A stretch of 64,000 bases of DNA from Deltaproteobacteria bacterium (GCA_030690165.1 JAUYHF010000004.1:1-64000), one strand, 5' to 3'; counted from the stretch's first letter, positions 21,440 to 34,452 are shown. A program made the numbers and translations. Notes: generated from the sequence alone by a model not told the origin.

Positions 21440-21928
21440 ATGCGTCATACAATATCTGTTCTTGTAGATAACGAGTTCGGGGTTTTGAGCAAGGTTAGCG
21501 GCCTTTTTTCCGGCAGGGGCTTCAATATTGAGAGCCTCTGCGTTGCTGAGACCCTTGACCTAAAGGTCTCAAGGATGACGATTGTTACCACAGGAGACGA
21601 TCAGGTTGTTGAGCAGATTACAAAACAGTTGAATAAGCTTATAAATGTTATCAAGGTCTCTGACCTTACCGCGGAGGAGCATATCGAGCGGGAACTTGCC
21701 ATGATAAAGGTGAATGTGGACGCAAAGGACAGGGCTGAAATACTGAGCATAGTTGACATATTCAGGGCAAAGGTCATTGATGTAAGCCCTATCACATACA
21801 CGATTGAAATGACCGGCGACAATGAAAAGGTAAAGGCAATCATGGAGCTTTTAAAGCCGTTTGGGATAAAGGAGATAGTCAGGACTGGAAAGATTGCAAT
21901 GGCAAGGAGCCCGAAGACAGGGAAATAA
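21440..21928 (+). CDS. ilvN: Acetolactate synthase regulatory subunit
   Basis: The 162-residue small subunit has an N-terminal ACT domain (HTISVLVDNEFGVLSKVSGLFSGRGFNIESL) that usually binds valine, and a C-terminal domain (IVDIFRAKVIDVSPITYTIEMTG). It activates IlvB and confers feedback inhibition. The length and order IlvB-IlvN are standard. It is followed by an 8-nt-periodic hairpin and then ilvC. Confidence 0.95.
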   Translation: MRHTISVLVDNEFGVLSKVSGLFSGRGFNIESLCVAETLDLKVSRMTIVTTGDDQVVEQITKQLNKLINVIKVSDLTAEEHIERELAMIKVNVDAKDRAEILSIVDIFRAKVIDVSPITYTIEMTGDNEKVKAIMELLKPFGIKEIVRTGKIAMARSPKTGK

Positions 21929-21930
21929 AA

Positions 21931-23041
<1,111 letters not shown>

Positions 23042-23056
23042 TTGGAGCGAAGCGAG

Positions 23057-23689
23057 ATGAGGATTCCTTTGGCCAGGGAGGGTTACCCCTTTATCCTGGC
23101 CTCAATTTTTGTTACGATAACTTTATGTCTGGCTGGTTTAAGAGCTGTAAGTTACCTATCAGGCGGATTGACTATTTTCATTGTCTCCTTTTTCCGCGAC
23201 CCTGAAAGAGACATACCTTCTGAAACCGATGACATAATATCTCCTGCAGACGGCAGGATAATTATTGTTGACAGTGTATTTGAAAACCGTTTTATGAAAC
23301 AGGACGCGATAAAGATAAGCATATTTATGAATGTCTTCAATGTTCATGTCAACAGGGTTCCGGCATCAGGCAAGGTATCAGGTGTTTTTTATAATCCCGG
23401 CAAGTTTTTCTCGGCTGATAAGGATAAGGCGTCTCTTGAGAATGAGCAGAATGCCTTGCTTATAGAGGCAAAAAATGGCAAGAGATTTGTTGTAAACCAG
23501 ATTGCCGGGCTTATTGCGAGAAGGATTGTGTGCTATGCAAAAGAGGGAGATAAAATAGAAAGAGGAAAACGATTCGGCATGATAAGATTCGGCTCAAGAT
23601 TAGATGTATATCTGCCTGTGGATTGCAGGATAAATGTCAAAGTGGGTGATAAGGTAAAGGCTGGGAGTTCAATATTGGCATATTGGTGA
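23057..23689 (+). CDS. psd: Phosphatidylserine decarboxylase proenzyme (short form)
   Basis: Psd converts phosphatidylserine to phosphatidylethanolamine at the membrane after self-cleavage creates a pyruvoyl group. The short-form motifs are present: FFRDPERDIP, the central DGRI segment, MNVFNVHVNRVP, and the self-cleavage site in RFGSRLD, between Gly and Ser. The ATG at 23057 behind GGAG gives 210 residues; a TTG at 23042 would add five. It sits between ilvC and pssA, whose enzyme makes its substrate. Confidence 0.93.
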   Translation: MRIPLAREGYPFILASIFVTITLCLAGLRAVSYLSGGLTIFIVSFFRDPERDIPSETDDIISPADGRIIIVDSVFENRFMKQDAIKISIFMNVFNVHVNRVPASGKVSGVFYNPGKFFSADKDKASLENEQNALLIEAKNGKRFVVNQIAGLIARRIVCYAKEGDKIERGKRFGMIRFGSRLDVYLPVDCRINVKVGDKVKAGSSILAYW

Positions 23690-23692
23690 GAG

Positions 23693-24484
23693 ATGATAGA
23701 TCATGAGATCAAAATAAAACAAAAAGGGAGCGGCATTAAAAAAGGGATATACCTTCTTCCTAATCTGATTACATCTGCCAGCCTTTTCGGCGGTTTTTAC
23801 TCTATTATTGCGTCCATTGACGGACATTTTCAAAAGGCGGCAATTGCCATCTTCATATCCGCGATATTGGACGGCATGGATGGAAGGGTTGCCAGGCTGA
23901 CCAAGTCAACAAGCAAGTTTGGCGTGGAATACGATTCGCTGGCAGATTTGGTGGCATTTGGCCTTGCGCCCGGCATATTGATATTTACATGGGCGCTCAG
24001 ACCTTTCGGCAGATACGGCTGGCTGGCTGCATTTCTCTATGTTGTATGCGGGGCATTAAGGCTTGCGCGGTTCAACATACAGATAGATACTCTTGAGAGC
24101 AAAAGGTTCAACGGGCTGCCGATACCTGCATCGGCATCGCTTGTGGCTGCAACTGTCCTGCTATTTTTCCATTTTGGCCATGACGAAACCACGAAGCATA
24201 TAACTATATTGGTTATGGTCTATGCGCTTGCATTTCTTATGGTCAGCAATGTCAAGTTTTATAGTTTTAAAGAACTCAGCCTTATCAAACGTATGCCGTT
24301 CAGGCTGCTGGTTGGATTGATACTGCTGTTGATTGTCGTAGCGGCAGAGCCGCAGGTGACATTATTTATTTTGACATTGGGTTACGCATTGTCAGGGCCG
24401 GTTATTACATTATTTGACAGACGCGCAAAAAAGGCTGTCGTTCAAAATATCCAGCGCAAGGAAGAGGAGATTTTTAAGAAGTGA
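23693..24484 (+). CDS. pssA: CDP-diacylglycerol-serine O-phosphatidyltransferase
   Basis: PssA makes phosphatidylserine from CDP-diacylglycerol and serine. It has the CDP-alcohol phosphotransferase motif as [26 protein letters not shown], spread over helix 2. About seven membrane segments follow. The length is 263 residues. The gene starts 4 nt after psd, and its stop overlaps the leuA GTG. The psd-pssA-leuA order within an ilv/leu run is a known arrangement in Desulfobacterota and neighbours. Confidence 0.93.
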   Translation: MIDHEIKIKQKGSGIKKGIYLLPNLITSASLFGGFYSIIASIDGHFQKAAIAIFISAILDGMDGRVARLTKSTSKFGVEYDSLADLVAFGLAPGILIFTWALRPFGRYGWLAAFLYVVCGALRLARFNIQIDTLESKRFNGLPIPASASLVAATVLLFFHFGHDETTKHITILVMVYALAFLMVSNVKFYSFKELSLIKRMPFRLLVGLILLLIVVAAEPQVTLFILTLGYALSGPVITLFDRRAKKAVVQNIQRKEEEIFKK

Positions 24485-26019
24485 CAGAACATGTAAAGAT
24501 ATTTGACACAACACTCAGGGACGGAGAGCAGTCTCCCGGCGCCTCCATGAATGTGGAGGAAAAGTTAATAATTGCCAGACAGCTTGCAAGGCTTGGCGTG
24601 GATATAATTGAGGCAGGCTTTGCAATAAGCTCGCCCGGAGATTTTGAGGCTGTTAAAAGAATTGGCAGCGAGGTTGAAGGTCCTGTTATTTGCAGTCTTG
24701 CAAGGGCAAAGCCTGAGGATATTGACAGGGCATGGGAGGCATTAAAAGACGCGGCCAGACCCAGGATACATACATTCATCTCCACCTCGGATATACATCT
24801 CAAACATCAGTTCAGGATGACGAGAGGAGAGGCTAAAAAGCGGGCTGTTGAGATGGTCAGGAGGGCAGAGGGCTATGTGGATGATGTAGAGTTTTCTCCA
24901 ATGGATGCGAGCCGTTCTGACAGGGAATATCTCTACGAAGTAATTGAGGCTGTTATAGATGCGGGCGCAACAACCGTTAATATACCTGATACAGTTGGCT
25001 ATTCAATCCCTTCTGAATTTGGCGCATTGATAAAGGGCATAAAGGAAAATGTCTCCAATATAAAAAAGGCGATAATATCGGTCCACTGCCACAATGATCT
25101 GGGGCTTGCAGTTGCAAATTCTCTTGCTGCTGTAATGAACGGCGCCAGGCAGGTGGAATGCACCATAAACGGCATTGGAGAGAGGGCTGGGAACGCATCG
25201 CTCGAAGAGATAGTAATGATATTACGGACCCGGAAGGATATCCTTAATATTGACACAAGGATAGTTACAGAGCATATATATCCGACAAGCAGGCTTATAA
25301 GCAGCATTACAGGCATAATGGTTCAGCCGAATAAGGCAATTGTGGGGGACAATGCCTTTGCCCACGAATCAGGGATTCATCAGGACGGCCTTTTGAAAGA
25401 GAAGACCACCTACGAGATAATGAGGCCTGAATCCATCGGTCTTGCCAAGTCAACGTTGGTCATGGGAAAACATTCAGGAAGGCACGCCTTTAAAATAAGG
25501 CTTAAGGAATTGGGCTATGAATTATCTGATGAAAATTTAAATAAGGCATTTGAAAGATTTAAAGTCCTTGCTGACCGGAAAAAGGAGGTTTTTGACGAGG
25601 ATATTGAGGCCATTGTTGCTGATGAGGTTTTGAGGATAGAGATACCTGAGAGATTTAAACTGGATAAGTTAAATGTTGTAAGCGGCACAGAATCAACCCC
25701 TACTGCAACAGTGGAGATGTATATAGACGGCAAACATGTAAAAGAGGCAGGGTTTGGCGACGGGCCGGTTGATGCTGTTTATAAGACCATTGCAAAGATG
25801 ACAAAGACAAAGAGCAAACTCCTGCGCTATTCAGTGAATGCCATAACAGGCGGCGCTGACGCGCAGGGAGAGGTTACCGTTCGCTTGCAGGAAAATGACC
25901 ATATAGTGTTGGGACAGGGCGCGCATACCGATATTATAGTCGCCAGCGCCAAGGCGTATATAAATGCGTTGAATAAACTGGAGTATAAAAAGAGAGAGAA
26001 GAAGGAGCGGGTGGTGTAA
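24481..26019 (+). CDS. leuA: 2-isopropylmalate synthase
   Basis: LeuA condenses acetyl-CoA with 2-oxoisovalerate, committing carbon to leucine. The catalytic barrel starts [16 protein letters not shown] and has [18 protein letters not shown] and [12 protein letters not shown]. The C-terminal allosteric domain (about residues 390-500) is present, so leucine inhibition is likely. The 512-residue length is normal. It starts at GTG 24481 inside the pssA stop, and its own stop overlaps leuC. Confidence 0.95.
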   Translation: MTEHVKIFDTTLRDGEQSPGASMNVEEKLIIARQLARLGVDIIEAGFAISSPGDFEAVKRIGSEVEGPVICSLARAKPEDIDRAWEALKDAARPRIHTFISTSDIHLKHQFRMTRGEAKKRAVEMVRRAEGYVDDVEFSPMDASRSDREYLYEVIEAVIDAGATTVNIPDTVGYSIPSEFGALIKGIKENVSNIKKAIISVHCHNDLGLAVANSLAAVMNGARQVECTINGIGERAGNASLEEIVMILRTRKDILNIDTRIVTEHIYPTSRLISSITGIMVQPNKAIVGDNAFAHESGIHQDGLLKEKTTYEIMRPESIGLAKSTLVMGKHSGRHAFKIRLKELGYELSDENLNKAFERFKVLADRKKEVFDEDIEAIVADEVLRIEIPERFKLDKLNVVSGTESTPTATVEMYIDGKHVKEAGFGDGPVDAVYKTIAKMTKTKSKLLRYSVNAITGGADAQGEVTVRLQENDHIVLGQGAHTDIIVASAKAYINALNKLEYKKREKKERVV

Positions 26020-27287
26020 TGCCAATGACCATTACCGAAAAAATCCTTGCAAAACATGCCGGGCTTAAAGAGGTTAAACCAGGCCAGCTCATAAATGCAA
26101 AGGTGGATATTGCCCTGGGCAATGATATTACTGCGCCTATTGCAATAAAGGAGTTTAAGGCAAGCGGCGCAAAAAATGTTTTCAATAAAAATAAGGTTGT
26201 GCTGGTGGCTGACCACTTTACGCCGAATAAGGATATAAAATCTGCTGAGCAGTGCAAGATTTTAAGAGAATTTGCAAAGGATCAGAAATTGACGCATTAT
26301 TTTGACGGCGGGGATGTAGGCGTGGAACATGCGCTGCTTCCTGAAAAGGGAATAGTTGTGCCTGGCGATCTGGTTATAGGCGCGGACAGCCATACCTGCA
26401 CCTATGGCGCGCTGGGGGCATTTGCAACCGGTGTCGGTTCAACTGATTTGGCTGCTGCAATGATTACAGGCGAGGCATGGTTCAAGGTGCCTGAATCAAT
26501 GAAGTTTATATTTAAAGGCAAGCTGAATAAATGGGTTGATGGAAAAGACCTTATACTCTACACCATAGGCGATATCGGCGTTGACGGCGCATTGTATAAG
26601 GCAATGGAATTCTGCGGCCCGGCTATTGAAAGGCTTTCTATGGACAGCCGCCTCTCTATGTGCAATATGGCTATTGAGGCAGGGGGGAAGAACGGGATAA
26701 TCGTGCCTGATAAGATTACAAAGGCATATGTGGATAAAAGGGCAGAGAGGCCGTATAAATTCTATGCAAGTGACGAAGATGCAGTTTACTGCAATGTGAG
26801 AGAATACGATTGCGCAAAGATAGAGCCTCAGGTGGCATTTCCCCATCTTCCAGAGAACACAAAAAATATCACAGAGGTTGGAAATATACCAATTGACCAG
26901 GTAGTCATCGGCTCCTGTACAAACGGGAGGATGGAAGATTTGAGAATAGCCGCAAAGATATTAAAGGGGAAAAGGGTTGCGCCTTATGTGAGATTGATTG
27001 TAATACCCGCAACCCCGCTTATCTACAAACAGGCAATGGAAGAAGGACTGTTTGATATTTATCTTAAGGCAGGGGCGATAATCAGCCCGCCTACATGCGG
27101 CCCGTGCCTCGGCGGACATATGGGGATACTTGCAGAGGGAGAGAGGGCTCTTGCAACAACGAACAGAAACTTTGTAGGCAGAATGGGGCATCCAAAGAGC
27201 GAGGTATATCTTGCCAATCCAGCGATTGCCGCAGCAACAGCCGTAAAGGGCAGGATTGCGCACCCGGATGAGGTAGTTAAGAAATGA
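26019..27287 (+). CDS. leuC: 3-isopropylmalate dehydratase large subunit
   Basis: LeuC with LeuD isomerises isopropylmalate through a [4Fe-4S] cluster. The cluster cysteines sit in IGSCTNGR and TCGPCLGG. The substrate region has [21 protein letters not shown]. The 422-residue length is the short, archaeal-type homoaconitase-related form. The ATG at 26019 overlaps the leuA stop; the ATG at 26025 is an equally good start. Unusually, its partner leuD is separated from it by two other genes. Confidence 0.94.
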   Translation: MPMTITEKILAKHAGLKEVKPGQLINAKVDIALGNDITAPIAIKEFKASGAKNVFNKNKVVLVADHFTPNKDIKSAEQCKILREFAKDQKLTHYFDGGDVGVEHALLPEKGIVVPGDLVIGADSHTCTYGALGAFATGVGSTDLAAAMITGEAWFKVPESMKFIFKGKLNKWVDGKDLILYTIGDIGVDGALYKAMEFCGPAIERLSMDSRLSMCNMAIEAGGKNGIIVPDKITKAYVDKRAERPYKFYASDEDAVYCNVREYDCAKIEPQVAFPHLPENTKNITEVGNIPIDQVVIGSCTNGRMEDLRIAAKILKGKRVAPYVRLIVIPATPLIYKQAMEEGLFDIYLKAGAIISPPTCGPCLGGHMGILAEGERALATTNRNFVGRMGHPKSEVYLANPAIAAATAVKGRIAHPDEVVKK

Positions 27288-27290
27288 ATT

Positions 27291-27521
27291 ATGAAGATTA
27301 CCAAAGACATGATAGTTGAAGACGTATTAACCAAACATCCGGAAACCATGGATGTGTTTGTTAAACAGGGGCATTGTTTCGGGCTTTTGGCAAATCCGGT
27401 GGCAAGGAAATCCTTGGCAAAACTGGTTACCATTGGACAGGCCTGCAAGCTCCATTTTATAGATGTGGAGAGGCTTTTAGAAGATTTAAACAAGGCGGTA
27501 TCAGGAAGGGAGGAGGGTTAA
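27291..27521 (+). CDS. DUF1858 domain protein
   Basis: A 76-residue protein with the DUF1858 pattern: ITKDMIVEDVLTKHPETMDVFVKQGHCFG, then ARKSLAKL and the helix VERLLEDLNKAV. The domain often stands near hybrid-cluster or redox proteins; its function is not known. It sits 3 nt after leuC, and its TAA overlaps the ATG of the diguanylate cyclase gene, so the two are probably co-translated. It contains one conserved Cys in the HCFG turn. Confidence 0.85.
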   Translation: MKITKDMIVEDVLTKHPETMDVFVKQGHCFGLLANPVARKSLAKLVTIGQACKLHFIDVERLLEDLNKAVSGREEG

Positions 27522-28540
27522 TGGCGCTCTTAAAGGACAACAATCTCTTAAAGATATATTATCTCATGGAACGGGTGGTTGTCTTTGAAGATATAGACGA
27601 GGTGTTACAGCATATCATCAAAACCGCCATATCACTAACCAGGGCAGACGCCTCAACCATTAGACTCTTTAACATCAAGACAGGAAAGCTGGAGATTAAA
27701 ACAGGCTGGGGTCTATCCAATGGTTTTTTAAAACAACCGCCTCTAAGTTTGGGGGAGGGGATAGTGGGGAGGGTGGTGCTCAGTGGAGAACCGTTTATGA
27801 CAACGGATGTAATGAAGGTAAAGCGCTGTGTCCACAAGGAGCTGGCGCAGATGGAGGGGATAAAGGCCCTTCTTTCTGTGCCTCTCAAGACCAGGGAAAC
27901 AACCATAGGGTGTATAACGGTCTATCGTAAGATGGAGGGGGCATTTACAGATACAGAGGCCCTCTTTCTGAATATCCTCGCCGCCCAATCGGTAGAGGCG
28001 ATTGAGAAGACCCATCTCATAGAGGATCTACAAAGACAGGCCACCTTTGATTATCTAACCATGATATACAACAGAGGGGCGATTATGAGGAGGTTCCGGG
28101 AGGAGATTGCAAGGGCGTCCAGACAGAACCTTATCCTTTCTGTTGTCTTTATTGACATAGATGATTTTAAGGGGTTTAACGATACACATGGCCACCTCAT
28201 GGGGGATAAATTGCTGGCCGATTTTGCTGACATCTTAAAGAGACTTTTAAGGAAGAGCGATATTATAGGAAGGTATGGAGGGGAAGAGTTTATCATTATC
28301 ACCCCAGGAAACGATAAAAAGGGGGGGAAGGTCCTGGCGGAGAAACTTCTGGAAACTATCCATTGTAAGGGGTTCATGGGGAAGGAAGGAGATGTAGTAG
28401 GGCTATCCTTCAGCGCTGGCATATCCTCCTTTCCAGAGGATGGAAAGAGCCCCGAGGAACTCATTGAAAGGGCAGATAAGGCTATGTATATGGCAAAAAA
28501 AGAAGGGAAGAAGAAGATAAATGTATGGGGGCAGGCATGA
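27521..28540 (+). CDS. GAF-GGDEF diguanylate cyclase
   Basis: A cytoplasmic 339-residue protein with an N-terminal GAF sensor domain (about residues 15-160; [34 protein letters not shown]) and a C-terminal GGDEF domain. The active site reads GRYGGEEF, so cyclic di-GMP synthesis is likely. An RKSD inhibitory site stands five residues before GGEEF, so product inhibition is likely. The start at ATG 27521 behind GGAGGG overlaps the DUF1858 stop, and its TGA overlaps the leuD ATG. A signalling gene coupled inside the leucine operon is unusual. The signal sensed by GAF cannot be told. Confidence 0.92.
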   Translation: MALLKDNNLLKIYYLMERVVVFEDIDEVLQHIIKTAISLTRADASTIRLFNIKTGKLEIKTGWGLSNGFLKQPPLSLGEGIVGRVVLSGEPFMTTDVMKVKRCVHKELAQMEGIKALLSVPLKTRETTIGCITVYRKMEGAFTDTEALFLNILAAQSVEAIEKTHLIEDLQRQATFDYLTMIYNRGAIMRRFREEIARASRQNLILSVVFIDIDDFKGFNDTHGHLMGDKLLADFADILKRLLRKSDIIGRYGGEEFIIITPGNDKKGGKVLAEKLLETIHCKGFMGKEGDVVGLSFSAGISSFPEDGKSPEELIERADKAMYMAKKEGKKKINVWGQA

Positions 28541-29049
28541 AATTTACAGGCAAGGCATGGAAATTCGGGGCTGATATTGATACCGACCAGATTATACCTG
28601 CAAGATATTTAAATACATCCGACCCAAAGGAACTGGCAAAACACTGCATGGAAGATGCAGACCCGCAATTTGTCAATAAGATAAAGGCTGGCGATATTAT
28701 CGTTGCTGATAAAAATTTCGGCTGCGGTTCATCAAGGGAACATGCGCCCATTGCCATAAAGGCAGCGGGGGTATCCTGCGTTATAGCAAAGAGCTTTGCA
28801 AGGATATTTTACCGCAACTGCTTTAATATGGGGCTGCCGATATTTGAATCGCTATTTGCAGTTGACAATATAAATGAGGGTGATGAGTTAGAGGTTGATA
28901 TGGACAGTGGAGAGATTAAAATTACAAAATCCTCAGTCTCCCATAATTACACAGTCTTTAAGGCTCAGCCAATCCCGCCATTTATGCAGGAACTTGTGCA
29001 TACAGGCGGATTGATGGAATGGGTAAAAAAGAAAGTTCATGGTTCATAG
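28537..29049 (+). CDS. leuD: 3-isopropylmalate dehydratase small subunit
   Basis: LeuD supplies the swivelling substrate-recognition domain to LeuC. It has [20 protein letters not shown] and the signature [11 protein letters not shown], then [14 protein letters not shown]. The ATG at 28537, overlapping the preceding TGA, gives 170 residues. An ATG at 28525 would add four. The short length pairs with the short LeuC. A 7-nt-repeat hairpin follows its stop. Confidence 0.94.
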   Translation: MKFTGKAWKFGADIDTDQIIPARYLNTSDPKELAKHCMEDADPQFVNKIKAGDIIVADKNFGCGSSREHAPIAIKAAGVSCVIAKSFARIFYRNCFNMGLPIFESLFAVDNINEGDELEVDMDSGEIKITKSSVSHNYTVFKAQPIPPFMQELVHTGGLMEWVKKKVHGS

Positions 29050-29097
29050 CTCATAGTAAAAACTATGAGCCATCAGCTATGAACTATCAACTATACA
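29036..29097 (+). repeat. Tandem 7-nt repeat hairpin after leuD
   Basis: The left arm has units GTTCATG, GTTCATA and GCTCATA. An AAAAA-containing loop follows. The right arm has units such as CTATGAG, CCATCAG and CTATGAA. The arms are complementary. It begins at the last codons of leuD and ends at the ribosome-binding site of the next gene. Confidence 0.75.
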
Positions 29098-29106
29098 GGG
29101 GGTGTA

Positions 29107-29325
29107 ATGAAGAAGGAAGGCGTAAGAAGCAAAACAATATCCAGTGAGAGGATCAATATAGAAAACAAGACCATCTGGGTGGACTTGAAGGAAAATGAAG
29201 GTGGTAAATTCCTGCAGATTGCAGAGCTTTCCAATGATAGGAGAAGCACGGTAGTAATACCTCACAGCGGCCTGTCTGTTTTTCTTGAAGCGGTGCAGAA
29301 AATATCAGTAGATAGCAAGGAGTAA
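29107..29325 (+). CDS. Small PUR-domain-like protein
   Basis: A 72-residue protein reading [19 protein letters not shown], then KFLQIAELS and [17 protein letters not shown]. The strand pattern (xxKxIxVDLKEN, GRFLxIxE, IxIPxxGLxxFxxAL) resembles one repeat of the PUR-alpha family of single-strand nucleic-acid-binding proteins, which occurs as short single-repeat proteins in bacteria. This is pattern recognition, not a search result. It sits between leuD and leuB, 2 nt before the latter. If correct it may bind RNA or DNA. Confidence 0.5.
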   Translation: MKKEGVRSKTISSERINIENKTIWVDLKENEGGKFLQIAELSNDRRSTVVIPHSGLSVFLEAVQKISVDSKE

Positions 29326-29327
29326 AA

Positions 29328-30407
29328 ATGACAAAAAGTTACAGAATCGCTGTCCTGCCGGGAGACGGTATCGGGCCTGAGATAGTCGGAGAGGCTGTTA
29401 GGGTTTTGCGTGTAATCGGCAAGAGGCATAAGATATGCTTTGAGCTGGAAGAGGCGCTTGTGGGCGGCGCATCTATTGATAAATACGGTGTTCCGCTTAC
29501 CCATGAGACTTTGAAACTTGCAAAGGAAAGCGATGCGGTTTTATTGGGCGCTGTCGGAGGGCCAAAATGGGAGGGGCTTGATTATTCCATAAGGCCGGAG
29601 AGGGCTTTGCTGGCGCTAAGAAAAGAACTCGGGCTTTTCGCAAATCTCAGGCCGGTAAAGATATATCCTGTTCTTTCAGATGCGTCAACGTTAAAAAAAG
29701 AGGTTATTGAGGACGTTGATATTATGGTTGTAAGGGAGCTTACCGGAGGTCTGTATTTCGGCGCGCCAAGAGGCGTTGAGAAACTCCCGGATGGCACGGA
29801 GCGCGGGATAAACACTATGATATACACCACACCTGAAATAGAGCGGATTGCAAAGGTTGCCTTTGATGTGGCGCGAAAGAGAAGGAAAAAGGTTACATCT
29901 GTTGACAAGGCAAATGTGCTTGAGACCACCGAGTTATGGAGAAAGGTTGTTACAAAGGCGCATAAGGACTATCAGGATGTGGAGCTAAATCACATGTATG
30001 TGGACAACTGCGCCATGCAGCTTATAAGAAATCCAAAACAGTTTGATGTGATAGTAACAGAGAATACATTCGGAGACATTCTTTCTGACGAGGCAGCAAT
30101 GCTCACCGGCTCTATCGGTATGCTCCCGTCAGCAAGCATCGGCGGCAAAGTGGGGATGTACGAACCCATTCACGGCAGCGCGCCGGACATTGCGGGCCAG
30201 GACAAGGCAAACCCCATTGCCACTATCCTGTCTGCGGCAATGATGCTCAGATTTTCATTCAACCTCATAGATGCAGCGAGTGATATTGAAAGGGCTGTGG
30301 AGAAGGTATTGAATAAAGGCTTTCGCGCGGCGGATATAAACCAGCATGGAATGAAACTTGTTGGATGCAAGGATATGGGTGAGGCGATAATTTCTTTACT
30401 TACCTGA
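29328..30407 (+). CDS. leuB: 3-isopropylmalate dehydrogenase
   Basis: LeuB oxidatively decarboxylates isopropylmalate with NAD in leucine synthesis. Motifs include [39 protein letters not shown], and the metal and substrate site in [17 protein letters not shown], then [13 protein letters not shown]. The length of 359 residues is standard. It ends the leucine group. Its stop overlaps the convergent secF stop by a few bases. Confidence 0.95.
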   Translation: MTKSYRIAVLPGDGIGPEIVGEAVRVLRVIGKRHKICFELEEALVGGASIDKYGVPLTHETLKLAKESDAVLLGAVGGPKWEGLDYSIRPERALLALRKELGLFANLRPVKIYPVLSDASTLKKEVIEDVDIMVVRELTGGLYFGAPRGVEKLPDGTERGINTMIYTTPEIERIAKVAFDVARKRRKKVTSVDKANVLETTELWRKVVTKAHKDYQDVELNHMYVDNCAMQLIRNPKQFDVIVTENTFGDILSDEAAMLTGSIGMLPSASIGGKVGMYEPIHGSAPDIAGQDKANPIATILSAAMMLRFSFNLIDAASDIERAVEKVLNKGFRAADINQHGMKLVGCKDMGEAIISLLT

Positions 30408-31308
30408 TTAACCTTCCCCTTTTACCCTTCCACAATAGAAGCAGCGGACTTGCAACAAAGATTGACGAATATGTGCCGACAAGCACACCGAGAAAGAGCG
30501 CAAGCGAGAAATCATGTATTACCTCGCCGCCTGCTGTAAGGAGCGCTGCCAAAACCAAAAGTGTTGTGCCTGATGTAACAACTGTCCTTCTCAGAACCTC
30601 ATTTATACTTCTGTTAATTAAACCCTCAAGTGTCTCCTTGCCTCTTTTTCTTAAGTTTTCCCTTATCCTGTCAAAAACAACAACTGTATCAGTCATGGAA
30701 TAACCTGCAAGGGTAAGCAGGGCTGTGATTATTAAAAGATTTATCTCTTTATTTAACACATAAAACACACCCAATACCGCAAGCACATCGTGAAAGGTGG
30801 CAATTACAGCCGCAATTCCGAATATAAGCTCAAATCTCAGCGCCAGATATATAAGGATGCCCAGAAGCAATATGCCAACCGCCCATAATGCGTCCTTTTG
30901 GAGTTTTTTACCTACTGTCGGGCCAACGGCAGTGGTTGATTCTATAATGAATTTATTATCGGCAAATCCTCTTGTAAAGGCTTGCGACAGCCTGTCTGAT
31001 GTTGCCTTTAATTCGCCTTCTGTATTTTTGAACCTTATAAGCAATTGATTGCCGCCGGCGAACTGCTGAAGCTCAGCATCTTTAAAATTCTCTTTATCCA
31101 ATATCTTTCTTGCGTCTTCAAGGGCAAATGGTTTTTCAAACTTAAGCTGTATCGCCATGCCGCCTGTGAAATCAATCCCCATATTTGCCTTGCCGAGCGG
31201 TATAAGCACAGCCGCAATAATTCCCATGATAGCCAGTATTATTGACAACCAAAAGGCATAATGCCTCTTTCCTATAAAATCTATCTTTGTATCTTTTAAG
31301 ATATCCAT
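30400..31308 (-). CDS. secF: Protein translocase subunit SecF
   Basis: SecF with SecD uses the proton gradient to pull exported proteins across the inner membrane. It has a first membrane helix, a periplasmic domain with the signature [14 protein letters not shown], and five further membrane helices with the conserved [20 protein letters not shown]. The length is 302 residues. It is 18 nt downstream of secD on the minus strand and convergent with leuB. Confidence 0.95.
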   Translation of the reverse strand: MDILKDTKIDFIGKRHYAFWLSIILAIMGIIAAVLIPLGKANMGIDFTGGMAIQLKFEKPFALEDARKILDKENFKDAELQQFAGGNQLLIRFKNTEGELKATSDRLSQAFTRGFADNKFIIESTTAVGPTVGKKLQKDALWAVGILLLGILIYLALRFELIFGIAAVIATFHDVLAVLGVFYVLNKEINLLIITALLTLAGYSMTDTVVVFDRIRENLRKRGKETLEGLINRSINEVLRRTVVTSGTTLLVLAALLTAGGEVIHDFSLALFLGVLVGTYSSIFVASPLLLLWKGKRGRLIR

Positions 31309-31326
31309 TTATTTTAAAAACCCCCT

Positions 31327-32913
31327 TTATATGCTCAGTCTCTCTATTCTTCTCCTCTGTGTTATAAAGTCAAAAACCACTTTTGTCCCAACAAGGGCGG
31401 TAAAGAGGTTTATCAATATGCCGATGCTTAAGGATACTGCAAAACCTTTGATAGGGCCGCTGCCGAACTGAAACAATATGGCTGCTGTGATAAGTGTTGT
31501 CACATGGGAGTCTATGATAGTCCACCACGCCCTGTCATATCCTGCGTCAATGGCTGACCTGACTGTCCTGCCTGTTTTAAGCTCCTCCTTTATTCTCTCA
31601 AATATCAGGACATTGGAATCAACACCCATGCCGATTGTTAAGATAATGCCGGCAATGCCTGGCAGGGTAAGTGTTGCATTGAACCATGCCATAGCGCCAA
31701 GCAGCATTGTAATATTAAGAGCCATTGCAAAATCAGCGATAAGGCCTGAAAGCCTGTAATAAAAAAGCATAAAGCCGAGGACGAGAATGCCGCCTATGAT
31801 TGCCGCATTAACACCTGCCTTGATAGAATCTTCACCGAGGGAAGGCCCCACCGTAACATTCTGGATTATATTTACAGGCGCAGGCAAGGCGCCGGCCCGA
31901 AGCACAATTGCCAAATCTGTCGCTGTTTCATGCGTAAAACTCCCTGAAATCTGCGCCCTGCCGCCGCCTATCTTTTCCCTTATTACTGGCGCTGAATAAA
32001 CATTTCTGTCAAGAATAATCGCCATCCGCTTATTTATATTTTGATTCGTAACATCCTCAAATATCCTTGAACCTTCGCTGTCAAATGTTATGGACACATA
32101 CGGCTCGTTAAACTGAGAATCTATTGCAACCCTTGCATCGGTTAATAGATCGCCGGTAAGAACAGCCTCTTTTTTTATAAGAAATGGCGTTTGCCGGACA
32201 GCGCCGCTCTCTATATCTACTCTTCTTTCGTAGAGAAGCTCGTCCCCTTCAGGAACCTGGCCGTCCAGGGCCTTTTTTAAATCTCCTGCCTCGTCCACCA
32301 TCTTGAACTCCAGCACTGCGGTTTTGCCTATCAGGGCTATGGCTCGGTCAGGGTCTTTTAATCCGGGAAGCTGAACCACAATCTCATCTTTTCCCTGCGC
32401 ATGGATGAGCGGCTCTGTTACGCCGAACTTATCTATCCTGTTCCTTATGGTTTCAATAGCCTGAGATGTGCTCCACTCTTTTATCCTCTTTGTTTCGGTG
32501 TCTGTAAGCGTATATGCTGTGCTGTTTCCCTTTTCAGATACTTTTTGAAATATCGGATAGTTATCTCCCATAGCCTTTTCTACCGCTGTCTTTGCAGCTT
32601 CATTCTGATACAATATTAAAACCTCATGGCCTTGAGCCTTTACCTCTGAAAAGGCAACCTTTTTCTCCCGGAACAATCCATCTATGCCTTTACTCATCCT
32701 TTGCAAATGGTTCTCAATCCCTTTTTCAGTATCAACCTGAAGAACAAGATGCATGCCGCCCTGCAGGTCAAGTCCAAGGGCTATCTTTGGAAAGTTATCT
32801 TTATACCATGAAGGAAGGGATTTGGAAAATGGCGTTGAAGGCAGAAAAAGCACGACAGCCAGCAAAAAGAAAAAGCCGATCAAAACAAGACGTCCAATTA
32901 TGCTCTTTGGCAT
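31327..32913 (-). CDS. secD: Protein translocase subunit SecD
   Basis: SecD is the large partner of SecF. The 528-residue sequence has one N-terminal helix, the conserved GLDLQGGMHLVLQVDTEK, a long periplasmic P1 domain, and C-terminal membrane segments with GMGVDSNVLIFERIKEEL. It is transcribed with yajC upstream and secF downstream. The 92-nt gap to yajC holds a 7-nt-repeat hairpin. Confidence 0.95.
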   Translation of the reverse strand: MPKSIIGRLVLIGFFFLLAVVLFLPSTPFSKSLPSWYKDNFPKIALGLDLQGGMHLVLQVDTEKGIENHLQRMSKGIDGLFREKKVAFSEVKAQGHEVLILYQNEAAKTAVEKAMGDNYPIFQKVSEKGNSTAYTLTDTETKRIKEWSTSQAIETIRNRIDKFGVTEPLIHAQGKDEIVVQLPGLKDPDRAIALIGKTAVLEFKMVDEAGDLKKALDGQVPEGDELLYERRVDIESGAVRQTPFLIKKEAVLTGDLLTDARVAIDSQFNEPYVSITFDSEGSRIFEDVTNQNINKRMAIILDRNVYSAPVIREKIGGGRAQISGSFTHETATDLAIVLRAGALPAPVNIIQNVTVGPSLGEDSIKAGVNAAIIGGILVLGFMLFYYRLSGLIADFAMALNITMLLGAMAWFNATLTLPGIAGIILTIGMGVDSNVLIFERIKEELKTGRTVRSAIDAGYDRAWWTIIDSHVTTLITAAILFQFGSGPIKGFAVSLSIGILINLFTALVGTKVVFDFITQRRRIERLSI

Positions 32914-32936
32914 TTAAGAACCCCCAATAATACAGG

Positions 32937-33002
32937 CAAGAGGTTATAGGCTATGGGCTATAGTTTTTCCCCATTGCCTTTCGCCCATTGCCCATAGCCT
33001 GT
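32937..33002 (-). repeat. Tandem 7-nt repeat hairpin between yajC and secD
   Basis: One arm has units of type GGCTATG or GGTTATA. A TTTTTCCC centre follows. The other arm has units of type GCCCATT or GCCCATA. The arms are complementary. The same unit family recurs at 34508-34560 upstream of tgt. Confidence 0.72.
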
Positions 33003-33005
33003 ACT

Positions 33006-33323
33006 TTATTTATTTTTTTTTGACGCTATGTATTCCTTGCCAACCTTGACCTTGACATTCTCGGCAATCTCTACGGTAACAGTATCCTCTGTCACACCTG
33101 TAATGGCTCCATGTATACCGCCTGATGTAATAACCATATCGCCTTTCTCAAGTTTGGAAATCATCCCCCTGTGCTCCTTTGCCTTTTTCTGCTGAGGCCT
33201 TATGAGGAGAAAATAAAAGATCACAAATAGTATAACCAATGGGGCAAAGCTCAGAAACTGCCCCATCCCTCCTGCTGCCGGCGCCTCATCTGCTGCAAAT
33301 GCGATTGTGGTAAAGTTTAACAC
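33006..33323 (-). CDS. yajC: Preprotein translocase subunit YajC
   Basis: A 105-residue membrane protein that accompanies SecDF. A single helix (about residues 24-42, ending YFLLIRPQQKKAKEH) precedes a small domain with LEKGDMVITSGGIHGAITGV. The start is GTG 33323 behind GGAGGTATCACA. It stands between tgt and secD, the common order tgt-yajC-secD-secF. Confidence 0.94.
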   Translation of the reverse strand: MLNFTTIAFAADEAPAAGGMGQFLSFAPLVILFVIFYFLLIRPQQKKAKEHRGMISKLEKGDMVITSGGIHGAITGVTEDTVTVEIAENVKVKVGKEYIASKKNK

Positions 33324-33342
33324 TGTGATACCTCCTTTTGAT

Positions 33343-34452
<1,110 letters not shown>

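Noticed and set aside
32592-32930. Plus-strand open frame opposite secD
   Set aside because: It is the shadow of a well-conserved secD sequence and has no domain or ribosome-binding site.
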